Position numbers and translations under genes: made by a program
Source: an uncultured Oscillospiraceae bacterium
GTDB taxonomy: Bacteria; Bacillota; Clostridia; Oscillospirales; Oscillospiraceae
Direction: 5' to 3'
Assembly (NCBI GenBank): GCA_934569195.1
Contig: CAKTKB010000059.1
Coordinates: forward strand, 1 to 8,335
Length of the DNA stretch: 8,335 bases
Shown: in pieces, positions 1-6,080 of the stretch
Layout of the letters: every line of letters starts with the position of its first letter
Numbering within the stretch: the stretch's first letter is position 1
The notes under the pieces: generated by a model
Databases searched by the model: none
What the model saw: only the letters and a program-made list of their open reading frames with translations
What the model was told of the DNA's origin: nothing

Positions 1-2
1 GC

Positions 3-701
3 TTCTGGCTGGCAGAGTCGGTGGATCCGGGCTTGATTGCCGCGCGCCGGGCATTGGGGGAGAGCTGCCTGTCGGACGGAGAGCTGTATCAGGCATTCGA
101 TGCGACCTACGACTACGATATCTACTCGCTTTTCCAGGGCGCGGTGGCCGGGACGTTGCCTCCGGCCCAATATGCGCAGGCGATGAACCGGCAGGAGACG
201 TGCTATCCGGAGAATTATGTAAAGCTGCGTTGCCTGGAAAACCATGACCAGTCCCGGGCGGGGCTGATTCTGGGACAGGGAAGGATGCTGGACAATTGGA
301 CGGCATTCCTCTATTTTCAGAAGGGAATGACCCTGCTTTATGCCGGGCAGGAGCGGGGTGCGGTCCATCTGCCAAGCCTGTTTGAGCGGGACGCGGTGCA
401 GTGGCAGGATGGGCGGGACCTTTCCGGGCTGCTGCGGACATTGGCGGAAATGAAGCAGGATCCGCTGTTTGCGGACAGCAGCTACCATGTGGAGGCGCAT
501 CCGGGGGATGTTTTGGTGGCAAGGCACCGGCGCGGCTCCCGGGAGGCCGTGGGCGTATTCAGCCTGCGGGGGACGCCGGGGGTTGTGACGGTGGGCCTGA
601 AGGATGGCGCCTATACCGACGTCCTTTCTGGCGGCGCGGTGGAGGTCCATGGCGGGCAGCTGTTCTGCACCGGGCTGCCGGTTGTTTTGTTTGTGCCCTG
701 A
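3..701 (+). CDS. GH13 alpha-amylase-family glycosidase, C-terminal part (5' end outside window)
   Basis: The open frame enters from the left edge and ends at TGA 699-701, leaving about 232 codons. The first residues read FWLAES, which fits the beta-strand-5 region III of GH13 enzymes, with the Glu at codon 5 (bases 15-17) as candidate general acid. Codons 80-82 read NHD inside LENHDQSRA, the region IV motif carrying the transition-state-stabilising Asp. About 40 residues later comes LLYAGQERG, the usual GH13 segment after strand 8, then a beta-rich C-terminal domain ending in VLFVP. The nucleophile (region II) and most of the barrel lie outside the window. A GTG at 21 is open but is internal, because conserved sequence lies before it. 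The family acts on alpha-glucans or related alpha-glucosides; the exact substrate and subfamily cannot be told from this part. No signal is visible for secretion because the N-terminus is missing. It converges on the acyltransferase gene at 868. Confidence 0.85.
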   Translation, partial: FWLAESVDPGLIAARRALGESCLSDGELYQAFDATYDYDIYSLFQGAVAGTLPPAQYAQAMNRQETCYPENYVKLRCLENHDQSRAGLILGQGRMLDNWTAFLYFQKGMTLLYAGQERGAVHLPSLFERDAVQWQDGRDLSGLLRTLAEMKQDPLFADSSYHVEAHPGDVLVARHRRGSREAVGVFSLRGTPGVVTVGLKDGAYTDVLSGGAVEVHGGQLFCTGLPVVLFVP

Positions 702-828
702 CCGGCGGTTTGGCATCTTCCCGAGAAAAAATGTGTCTGCCGGTGCATGAGAGTGCGGCAGGTGCCGGGAAATCCGGTGTACATCCGTGGGAGGGCGGAG
801 CCTTTTCCGCCTCTGAAATCCATACAGA

Positions 829-869
829 AAACCGCGCAGGGCTCCCGGATCGGGAGAGCTGCGCGGTTT
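829..869. terminator. Bidirectional hairpin terminator between converging genes
   Basis: Arms 829-839 and 859-869 are an 11-bp perfect inverted repeat (AAACCGCGCAG / CTGCGCGGTTT), with a second stem CTCCC/GGGAG (842-846 with 852-856) inside. On the minus strand it is followed by a short T run (828-831 read as TTTT), so it fits an intrinsic terminator for the acyltransferase operon. On the plus strand the T run is short, so it may also end the GH13 transcript but less efficiently. The stop codon of the minus-strand gene (TAA, 870-868) lies within the stem. The 702-828 stretch holds only smaller GC-rich hairpins (for example 737-742 with 756-761, and 794-799 with 806-811) and no convincing gene. 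Confidence 0.75.
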
Positions 870-1671
870 ACTTTGAGCTGTCGGGGGAGGGGACGGGTGC
901 TTCCGCCGCCGGTGCATAACGAATGTAGCTGCAGTTGCTTTGACGGCTGCGGGCCACCATACAGGCATAAATCTGGCGATGCAGCTCGGATGCCTGCCGG
1001 CGCGGGGGAAGAGAGGCGTCGGGCAGAAAGGGACCGTCAACATACAATGTGCAGCTTGGGCGGCGGCCCAGGAGACGCTTGCGGTAGACGGCGGTCATGC
1101 AATATGCCGGAACGCCGTATTTGACGGGGTACTTGAAGGAGGTGTCCGAAAAGGGGCGAATCTGCGTGCAGTATTCCCAGACGTGGGCCTCTGGATAGAC
1201 CACAATGCAGGCCTTTTGCTCCAGACGCAGAGTCAGGGCCTGGGACAGCTCCTTCATTCCGGCTATGCTGCCGGGGATGGGAAGCGCGCCCAGGTAGGGG
1301 AGCAGCCGCCCAAGCACGGGAATGCCCAGATTGGCCGGGCTTGCCAGGGTGTAGATTCGCCGGGGAAAGCAAGCCAGCGCGGGGTCAAACACGTCCCCGA
1401 TGGGCTGGGTATGATTGCCGTAAAGGAAGATGCCGCTGTTCTTATCCTGGCGAAGCAGCCGGCTGCCGCGGATACGCACATGGAGAAAAAGACGGCAATA
1501 GACGCTGGAAAAGGCCAGGGCTGCGGCATAGATGATGCCGGAGCGCAGGCGGCTGCGCCAATCGCTGCGGACCCACCGGTATTGCTCCGGAAGGACGTAA
1601 TCCTGGCAGGCCGTCTGGGAGAAATCGTCGGAAAAGCTGGAATAATAACGGACGGGAGGTTCCTTGCTCAA
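868..1671 (-). CDS. PlsC-like acyltransferase with H-x5-D motif (second acyltransferase of operon)
   Basis: A 267-residue protein if it starts at TTG 1671. That TTG overlaps the TGA of the preceding gene (TTGA) and has GAGG and GGTGG just upstream; an ATG at 1698 would add nine residues but has no visible ribosome binding site and overlaps by 31 bases. Residues 45-63 form one hydrophobic, probably membrane-contacting segment. Residues 85-96 read GNHTQPIGDVFD, the place of the catalytic His-Asp pair of the PlsC/LPLAT family, but the spacing is H87-x5-D93 rather than H-x4-D. Residues 159-165 (YPEAHVW) match motif III, the YPEG-type substrate-binding loop. The family transfers acyl chains from acyl-ACP or acyl-CoA to lysophosphatidate or other lipid acceptors at the inner face of the membrane. 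The acceptor here is unknown; the two glycosyltransferases in the same operon suggest a glycolipid. The C-terminal 20 residues are Pro/Ala/Ser-rich and probably unstructured. Confidence 0.8.
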   Translation of the reverse strand: MSKEPPVRYYSSFSDDFSQTACQDYVLPEQYRWVRSDWRSRLRSGIIYAAALAFSSVYCRLFLHVRIRGSRLLRQDKNSGIFLYGNHTQPIGDVFDPALACFPRRIYTLASPANLGIPVLGRLLPYLGALPIPGSIAGMKELSQALTLRLEQKACIVVYPEAHVWEYCTQIRPFSDTSFKYPVKYGVPAYCMTAVYRKRLLGRRPSCTLYVDGPFLPDASLPPRRQASELHRQIYACMVARSRQSNCSYIRYAPAAEAPVPSPDSSK

Positions 1672-2540
1672 GATTCCACCGCCTCGCTGCCGGTCCATCC
1701 GGCGATGTCGCTGCTGTCAAAGGTGTAGCGGAGAGGCTTGCCGTAGGCCTGCTGGTAGGCAGCCGACTTCAGCTCGTAATCCCGGCGGGCCATTTCCTGG
1801 CTGTTCTCTCTGACGGACTTTTCCGGATCGGGGAAAAGCACATCCAGAATGTGCAGGACATAGCGCACACGGTGGAAGCTCTGGGTGTCCATCTCCGGCT
1901 TGTCCTGAATCTCGACGAAGCAGCAAATCACCGGCTTGTTCATCTTGGCGGCAAAGTAGTACGGGCCGCGCTTGGGCGGGCGGGGCTTGCGGTAATTGAA
2001 CCACATTTCCTGCTCCGGGTAGATGAGAACCCATTCGCCGCGGTCGGTCAATGTGCGCAGGGTTTCAAAAAACTGCCCCTGCATATAGTGATTGTCGCCG
2101 GAAAGGGGGACAATATCCGCATAGTTCATCAGAAAGCCGATCAGACCGGGCATGGCCAGGTTCGATTCCTGGCTGACGATGTAAAGGCGCTTCTTCCCGG
2201 CCTTGCGGGTAAGGCAGCGGACCACCGTGTTGTCCAGGGGACTGAAATGATTGCTGGTTATGACGGCGCCGCCTCGGACACAGGCGAGCTTTTCCATGCC
2301 GGTGATGTGGGTATCCCGGTTAAACAGGCCCGTTGCGGCGCCTGCCATACGGCGGGCGGTGAAGCACTTCAGCCGGTAGCTCAGCCGCGCCCGGTTTTCC
2401 AGGTACCGGGAAATGATGGCGGCGCTCTGCTGGGGCGTCAGACAGGGATCGTCCAGCTCCACCTTCGCGTAGAAGTCGCCGCTTTCGGCAGCCTGCCGGA
2501 TGTTTTCAATCACGGCGGGGCGATTGTTTCCAATAATCAT
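1668..2540 (-). CDS. PlsC-like 1-acylglycerol-phosphate acyltransferase family protein (first acyltransferase of operon)
   Basis: 290 residues. The core is a PlsC/LPLAT domain: N97-H98-F-S-P-L-D103 is a canonical H-x4-D catalytic motif, and Y174-PEQEMW-180 is the motif III loop, a variant of the usual YPEGTRS. About 90 residues precede the catalytic motif, longer than in a minimal PlsC, and the region contains no clear membrane helix; binding is probably peripheral. The ATG at 2540 overlaps the stop of the upstream GT8 gene as ATGA, with only a distant GGAG (2554-2557), so translation is probably coupled. The family acylates glycerolipid precursors, usually lysophosphatidate. Its pairing with a second, divergent acyltransferase and two GT8 enzymes argues for a dedicated lipid product rather than the housekeeping PlsC step, but that is inference. 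The sequence is clearly not a duplicate of the downstream paralogue. Confidence 0.85.
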   Translation of the reverse strand: MIIGNNRPAVIENIRQAAESGDFYAKVELDDPCLTPQQSAAIISRYLENRARLSYRLKCFTARRMAGAATGLFNRDTHITGMEKLACVRGGAVITSNHFSPLDNTVVRCLTRKAGKKRLYIVSQESNLAMPGLIGFLMNYADIVPLSGDNHYMQGQFFETLRTLTDRGEWVLIYPEQEMWFNYRKPRPPKRGPYYFAAKMNKPVICCFVEIQDKPEMDTQSFHRVRYVLHILDVLFPDPEKSVRENSQEMARRDYELKSAAYQQAYGKPLRYTFDSSDIAGWTGSEAVES

Positions 2541-3502
2541 AGACGGATTTTCACTCCGCTCTCATAGAGTTTTTTGAATGTGACATCCTGCTGCCAGATT
2601 TCTTCGCCCCGGCGGACCAGAAGCTGCAGGCACTGGGCATCGGATTGCTTTTGCTCGTCGCTGTAGTGGTCCTTGTAGGCGCGGATTTCCTCCAGGTAGC
2701 CGCTGTCCTGGGCGTATTTCCAGAATTCGTCAGCATACTGAATCCCATCATAGCACCAAGGCTTGGAGAAGAGGTTGTAGTGGATGATCTTTACATCCTG
2801 GACGGGGGGCTTGCCCTCGGTGGGCATGGCGTCCCAACGGGGATCCAGGAACAGGATGCGCCCGCAGCAGATGGCATTGAGGTAATCCTGGTCGGGCGCC
2901 ACACAGTCAAAGTGATAGGTCGTCAGCAGGTTCAGGAAATGCCGGTCAAACTGGGCCTCCCGCAGAGCCTTCAGATTCATCAGCAGGACGCCGGAGTTAA
3001 CATAATGATAGCGGTCTACGCCCACGGCATTTTCCATGTAGCGGGCCAGCTCCGGCACCTCCACCACAGAGTGATCCGGACAGGCGGCAATCAGATTGTC
3101 TCCCAGCTCCAGATCGTACAGCTCCGCCAGATCGCCGGGGACCACAACGTCGCTGTCAATATAGATCGCCTTGTCATACTGGGGGAACATGGCGGGAATA
3201 AACAGCCGGAAATAAATGGTCAGGGTAAAGTAGTCGCAGCGCAGCCGGTTGGACATCCGGTCCGTAATGGCTTCCAGTCCACGCTCCATGGGGACAAACT
3301 CCACAGGGAAGTTGGGAGCGGCCAGGGCGGCGATGCGGCGGCGGTTTTCCTCGGTCAGATCCTGGTGCAGGATGATGGCGCGATAGTGCCGGTCCGGGCT
3401 GGCGTTGGCAATGGCGGATTTCAGCGCCACGGCGAGAAAGGGGGCATAGCCGTTGTCGATGGAAAAAAATACGGGAATTTCCGTTTCAGGGGTGGGAATC
3501 AT
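2537..3502 (-). CDS. Family 8 glycosyltransferase (second GT8 of operon)
   Basis: 321 residues from ATG 3502, chosen over an upstream in-frame start at 3547 because GGAGG (3514-3510) sits seven bases before it and it forms an ATGA overlap with the preceding gene. This is a complete GT-A fold GT8 enzyme: N-terminal nucleotide-binding strand (VFFSIDNGY, 11-19), the metal/UDP-sugar DxD motif as D116-S-D118, VNSGVLLMN at 168-176, PDQDYLN at 203-209, and a metal/diphosphate-binding His (H241) followed by K247-P-W249. All expected catalytic signatures are present. GT8 enzymes are retaining transferases that use UDP-glucose, UDP-galactose or similar donors (for example LgtC-type galactosyltransferases). 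There is no signal peptide or membrane helix, so it probably works in the cytoplasm at the membrane face. The C-terminal 70 residues are charged and helical, possibly for membrane or partner contact. Donor and acceptor cannot be read from sequence. Confidence 0.9.
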   Translation of the reverse strand: MIPTPETEIPVFFSIDNGYAPFLAVALKSAIANASPDRHYRAIILHQDLTEENRRRIAALAAPNFPVEFVPMERGLEAITDRMSNRLRCDYFTLTIYFRLFIPAMFPQYDKAIYIDSDVVVPGDLAELYDLELGDNLIAACPDHSVVEVPELARYMENAVGVDRYHYVNSGVLLMNLKALREAQFDRHFLNLLTTYHFDCVAPDQDYLNAICCGRILFLDPRWDAMPTEGKPPVQDVKIIHYNLFSKPWCYDGIQYADEFWKYAQDSGYLEEIRAYKDHYSDEQKQSDAQCLQLLVRRGEEIWQQDVTFKKLYESGVKIRL

Positions 3503-4350
3503 GGTGTAACCTCCATTGTGGACTCTGCGCGGAAGCTGTCCCGCCATAGGACGTAGGCTGCCAGCAGGTCGTCATATTCGTGTAGCTTCAGTACGCTGTG
3601 CATCCGTTCAATCTGCCAGGGCTTGACGCTGACCGCGTGAAACCAGGGGAAAAAGCGGAAGCTGGTAGTAAAATGCTGAAATACGGTATTGCTGTGGAGC
3701 TTTCGCTGCTCATTATACCGCCGCGGGCAGGTTTTGCGGGAGATGGCCAGCTTGTTGATGGCAGATTGGTCCGGCATAAACATCTCCTTGTCCCGGCACC
3801 GGGCGCGGCATTTGGCAAAAAGGCCGGTCTGGCGAATCCGGGCCAGGTCCAGCAAAAGCACGCCGGAGTTCAGATAATCCAGCCGGAAGGGATTGCGGCG
3901 GAAGAACCATTTGCCATAATGATCCAGCACACCGGCCAGCTCGCTGCCGCCCAAATCCTGATTGTAGAATTCCTTGGGATTTTTCCGGCAGAGGACATCG
4001 TTGTCCAGATAAAGAATGCGGTCCGGCAGCGCCGGGATCTGGTCGGCGTACAGGCGCAGCATACAGCAGGGCGTGAAGCGGGTATCCATATTGGCCAGGG
4101 GCATTTCCCGGGAAAAAAGCTCCGTGAGGTCAAAAAGATGCACGCTGCTTCCCGGACTTTCCCGGCGAAGCTTCCTGTCCATCCAGTCGGCCAGCTCCTG
4201 CGGGAAGGGTTCCCACGTGCGCTCGCCGTGACGGCAGGACAGGGTGAGGACGTATATTTGCATCGGCTCATCCACCGCACGCAGCAGCGATAGGACGGAG
4301 AGAATGAATCCGTCGGCTATGTTCTTGTCGCCGCAGTAAAGAATGTTCAT
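3499..4350 (-). CDS. Family 8 glycosyltransferase (first GT8 of operon)
   Basis: 283 residues, first gene of the four-gene operon. ATG 4350 is preceded by AAAGGA (4366-4361) with a 10-base spacer. GT8 signatures in order: N-terminal MNILYCGDKN (1-10), L115-D116-N-D118 as the DxD metal/UDP-sugar site, LNSGVLLLDL at 160-169, PDQSAIN at 193-199, and H238 with K243-P-W245 near the C-terminus. It is shorter than the following GT8 and quite different from it, so the two probably add different sugars or act on different acceptors. The sequence between 200 and 235 is rich in Arg and Lys, which could favour contact with an acidic membrane surface; that is inference. No signal peptide or membrane segment is visible. 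The stop codon overlaps the next start (ATGA at 3502-3499), and the next gene's ribosome binding site lies inside this reading frame. Confidence 0.9.
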   Translation of the reverse strand: MNILYCGDKNIADGFILSVLSLLRAVDEPMQIYVLTLSCRHGERTWEPFPQELADWMDRKLRRESPGSSVHLFDLTELFSREMPLANMDTRFTPCCMLRLYADQIPALPDRILYLDNDVLCRKNPKEFYNQDLGGSELAGVLDHYGKWFFRRNPFRLDYLNSGVLLLDLARIRQTGLFAKCRARCRDKEMFMPDQSAINKLAISRKTCPRRYNEQRKLHSNTVFQHFTTSFRFFPWFHAVSVKPWQIERMHSVLKLHEYDDLLAAYVLWRDSFRAESTMEVTP

Positions 4351-4430
4351 GAGATACGTTTCCTTTCACTTCTTTTCTCCGAGAGGAGGAGAGAGGGGAA
4401 GCCTGTAGGGACGGCACGCAGACGGAGCAC

Positions 4431-4454
4431 CGCCTCTTCCTCCCGGAAGAGGCG
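4431..4454 (-). promoter_or_regulatory. Perfect hairpin in the 5' leader of the GT8/acyltransferase operon
   Basis: Arms 4431-4440 and 4445-4454 are perfectly complementary over 10 bp around a 4-base loop. The hairpin lies about 15 to 40 bases into the predicted transcript and about 80 bases before the start codon. No T run follows on either strand, so it is not a standard intrinsic terminator. It could protect the 5' end of the mRNA or be a protein or attenuation site. Confidence 0.55.
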
Positions 4455-4475
4455 ACCGGCCCAAAGGATAGGTGT

Positions 4476-4504
4476 ATTATAGCGGATTTCGGCGGAAAAG
4501 GCAA
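4476..4504 (-). promoter_or_regulatory. Sigma-A promoter of the GT8/acyltransferase operon
   Basis: On the minus strand a perfect TATAAT (4481-4476) lies 17 bp downstream of TTGCCT (4504-4499, four of six matches to TTGACA). The start point would be near 4469, giving a leader of about 120 bases before the first GT8 gene. Placed downstream of the DegV terminator, it makes the four-gene operon an independent unit. Confidence 0.7.
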
Positions 4505-4521
4505 GATATCTTTCTGAATAG

Positions 4522-4546
4522 CCCGGTAGAAACGGATTCTACCGGG
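4522..4546. repeat. Perfect 10-bp inverted repeat upstream of the operon promoter
   Basis: CCCGGTAGAA (4522-4531) and TTCTACCGGG (4537-4546) flank a 5-base spacer. It lies about 18 bp upstream of the -35 box, with no T run on the minus strand, so it is better explained as a protein-binding site than as a second terminator. A single related half-site, GATTCTACGG, occurs at 4566-4575. Confidence 0.5.
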
Positions 4547-4587
4547 AGTAGAGTGGAGAAAAGGCGATTCTACGGCCCGTTTACCGC

Positions 4588-4632
4588 AAAAAAACGCAGA
4601 TGGCGTCCCGTTTTGGGGATTGGCCATCTGCG
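4588..4632 (-). terminator. Intrinsic terminator after degV
   Basis: Arms CGCAGATGGC (4595-4604) and GCCATCTGCG (4623-4632) are a perfect 10-bp stem, with an additional CCC/GGG pairing inside. On the minus strand the stem is followed at once by seven T (4594-4588). It starts about 10 bases beyond the DegV stop codon and should separate the marR-degV transcript from the glycosyltransferase operon. Confidence 0.9.
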
Positions 4633-4642
4633 AAAAGAGAAA

Positions 4643-5500
4643 TCAGCCCTCCTGCCCGGCTTGACAGAAGAAGGCAATGGCAACGGCGCCGGGCCCGACG
4701 TGGGTTCCAACAACGCTGCCGATACACACGGAGGAAAGGGACTGCACATGGTCCTGCCAGAGGGCGGCGCTGTCGGATATGTATTTTTGCAGCAGCACAT
4801 CCGACAGACCGGTGTAGCCCAGGAGCAGGGGCTTGGAAAAGTCGATGCCGCCGGATTTTTCTATCTGCCTGGCCAGCAGGTTGTTGCCTTGCCGGGAGCC
4901 GCGGGCTTTCCCCAACAGCGCAACGGCGCCGTCGTCTATGCAGACAACGGGCTTAATGCTCAGAAGCTCTCCGGCAAAGGCCACGGACTTTGAGATACGG
5001 CCGCCTTTTTTCAGGTATTCCAGGGTATCCAGCATGGCCACCAGACGGATGTTTTCCCGCTGCCGGGTCAGCTCTTGAGAGATGGCCGGAGCGTCCCATC
5101 CCGCCTGAACCAGGTCCAGCGCCATGCGGACCAATATACCCGAGCCGATGGTTACGGTCTTGCTGTCCACCACGAAAATCTCCCCGGGAAAATCCGCTGC
5201 GGCAATGCAGGCGCTCTGGTATGTACCGGAGAGCTTGGAGGAGAGGGTGATGACCACGGCGGTGTCGCCTGCGGCATGCACCTTACGGAAAATTTGGGCA
5301 AAGGTTTCGGGAGAGGCCTGGCTGGTGGCGGGCAGGACGTCCGTCTCCACCAGCTTCTCATAGAACTGCCGCTTGCTGATGGAGATACCGTCCACATACT
5401 CCTCCTGACCGAAGCGAATGGTCAGCGGCACGGTGATGATCCGCGACAGGTCGTTGTGCGGCAGGTCAGCGGTTGAATCGGTTATGATTTTTACACACAT
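4643..5500 (-). CDS. DegV family fatty-acid-binding protein
   Basis: 285 residues, the normal length of the DegV family. Signature segments: DSTADLP at 8-14, ATSQASP at 58-64, LSSKLSGTYQSA at 86-97, LEYLKKGGRIS at 160-170, and the C-terminal GTHVGPGAVAIAF at 265-277. In known DegV/FakB structures a fatty acid is buried between the two domains and its carboxylate is held by hydroxyl residues from the TSQ and SGT loops, both present here. FakB proteins present the fatty acid to a FakA kinase, which feeds exogenous fatty acids into phospholipid synthesis; whether this copy partners a FakA cannot be seen because no fakA is in the window. AAGGAGA (5517-5511) precedes the ATG by 10 bases. The start lies inside the end of the MarR gene (10-base overlap), so the two are co-transcribed and probably translationally coupled. 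It is cytosolic, with no signal or membrane segment. Confidence 0.93.
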   Translation of the reverse strand: MCVKIITDSTADLPHNDLSRIITVPLTIRFGQEEYVDGISISKRQFYEKLVETDVLPATSQASPETFAQIFRKVHAAGDTAVVITLSSKLSGTYQSACIAAADFPGEIFVVDSKTVTIGSGILVRMALDLVQAGWDAPAISQELTRQRENIRLVAMLDTLEYLKKGGRISKSVAFAGELLSIKPVVCIDDGAVALLGKARGSRQGNNLLARQIEKSGGIDFSKPLLLGYTGLSDVLLQKYISDSAALWQDHVQSLSSVCIGSVVGTHVGPGAVAIAFFCQAGQEG

Positions 5501-5973
5501 ATTTCGTCAGTCTCCTTATCTTGTGCAGGGTCGGGAAGTCCGGCAGCGCAGATGCTTTGCAGATTGGCGGCGATTCGGTCCAGCGCACGGTAAAAAATGG
5601 TGCGGTCCTCGTCGGACAGGCCCTGACCGGCCAGAGCCACAGCAGTCGCTGCCCGGCGCGCCACCCAGGCGGCTGCGTCGGAGCCGGATTGTGTCAACAG
5701 AATTTTGGCCCGGTAGGCATTTTCTCCGGAGCGGAGGATCAGCCCCTGGTGCTCCATTTCCGCAAGCGTTCTGGAAACGGCCGCCTTGTCCTTGTCGCAC
5801 AGCGTGCAGAGCGCGGCGGCTGTAATTCCCTGGGGAAAGCGACGGATCAGCAGAAGGTACTGGGCAAATGCACCCTTCAGCCCCAGACGCTCCATTTCCT
5901 CTCGCTCCAGCTTCTGGACATCCCGGGAGATGCAGAAAACGGAAGCGGAAAACTGTTCAAACCGGGTGAGCAT
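5491..5973 (-). CDS. MarR family transcriptional regulator
   Basis: 160 residues from ATG 5973, chosen because AAGGAGG (5986-5980) sits six bases upstream; the in-frame start at 6003 has no such site and would lie inside the predicted operator. The winged helix-turn-helix covers about residues 35-100: ITAAALCTLCDKDKAAVSRTLAEMEHQGLI contains the recognition helix (about 62-75), and the wing follows in GENAYRAKILLT. The flanking helices (1-30 and 105-145) would form the dimer interface. C56 and C59 form a CxxC before the recognition helix, a possible but unproven redox sensor. Because its gene overlaps a fatty-acid-binding DegV gene, a role in sensing lipids or fatty acids is plausible (FabT is a MarR protein that does this in streptococci), though drug or oxidant sensing is equally common in the family. 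A palindrome over its own start point suggests autorepression. Confidence 0.92.
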   Translation of the reverse strand: MLTRFEQFSASVFCISRDVQKLEREEMERLGLKGAFAQYLLLIRRFPQGITAAALCTLCDKDKAAVSRTLAEMEHQGLILRSGENAYRAKILLTQSGSDAAAWVARRAATAVALAGQGLSDEDRTIFYRALDRIAANLQSICAAGLPDPAQDKETDEICV

Positions 5974-5990
5974 ACGGATCCTCCTTGAAT

Positions 5991-6004
5991 GTTGACTTGT
6001 CAAC
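5991..6004. promoter_or_regulatory. Likely MarR operator
   Basis: GTTGAC-TT-GTCAAC is a perfect 6-2-6 inverted repeat, the size typical of MarR-family sites. It covers the predicted start point of the marR transcript, between the -10 box and the ribosome binding site. A further half-site (GTCAAC at 6031-6036) overlaps the -35 box, so a bound dimer would block initiation. Confidence 0.7.
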
Positions 6005-6006
6005 GA

Positions 6007-6035
6007 ATTATAGCAGAGAGAAAGAGAAAAGTCAA
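6007..6035 (-). promoter_or_regulatory. Sigma-A promoter of marR-degV
   Basis: On the minus strand TTGACT (6035-6030, five of six) and a perfect TATAAT (6012-6007) are 17 bp apart. The start point would be near 6000, giving a leader of about 27 bases with the AAGGAGG site in it. Confidence 0.8.
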
Positions 6036-6051
6036 CAAAAACATGGAACCA

Positions 6052-6080
6052 TTGAAAAGCGAATGAGAATGTGGTATGAT
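6052..6080 (+). promoter_or_regulatory. Sigma-A promoter of the CPBP gene, extended -10
   Basis: TTGAAA (6052-6057) and TATGAT (6075-6080) are 17 bp apart, each five of six to consensus, and TGG at 6072-6074 makes an extended -10. The start point would be near 6087, about 55 bases before the gene. It is divergent from the marR promoter. Confidence 0.75.

Noticed and set aside
747..1124. A plus-strand frame after the GH13 gene
   Set aside because: It runs through the bidirectional terminator and into the antisense of the acyltransferase; Arg/Gly-rich shadow with no domain.
1669..1698. ATG 1698 as the start of the second acyltransferase
   Set aside because: It would overlap the previous gene by 31 bases and has no Shine-Dalgarno; TTG 1671 gives a 4-base overlap with GAGG/GGTGG upstream. 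The ATG is not fully excluded.
2645..3556. A 303-codon plus-strand frame opposite the second GT8 gene
   Set aside because: It is antisense to a gene with intact GT8 motifs, has no recognisable domain and no promoter. The same applies to plus-strand frames at 940-1728, 1851-2567 and 3598-4293.
4522..4546. Palindrome as a second degV terminator
   Set aside because: No T run follows on the minus strand, and a complete terminator already exists at 4588-4632.
4268..4627. A 119-codon minus-strand frame upstream of the first GT8 gene
   Set aside because: It starts within the degV terminator, runs through the operon promoter and leader hairpin, and has no ribosome binding site or homology that I recognise.
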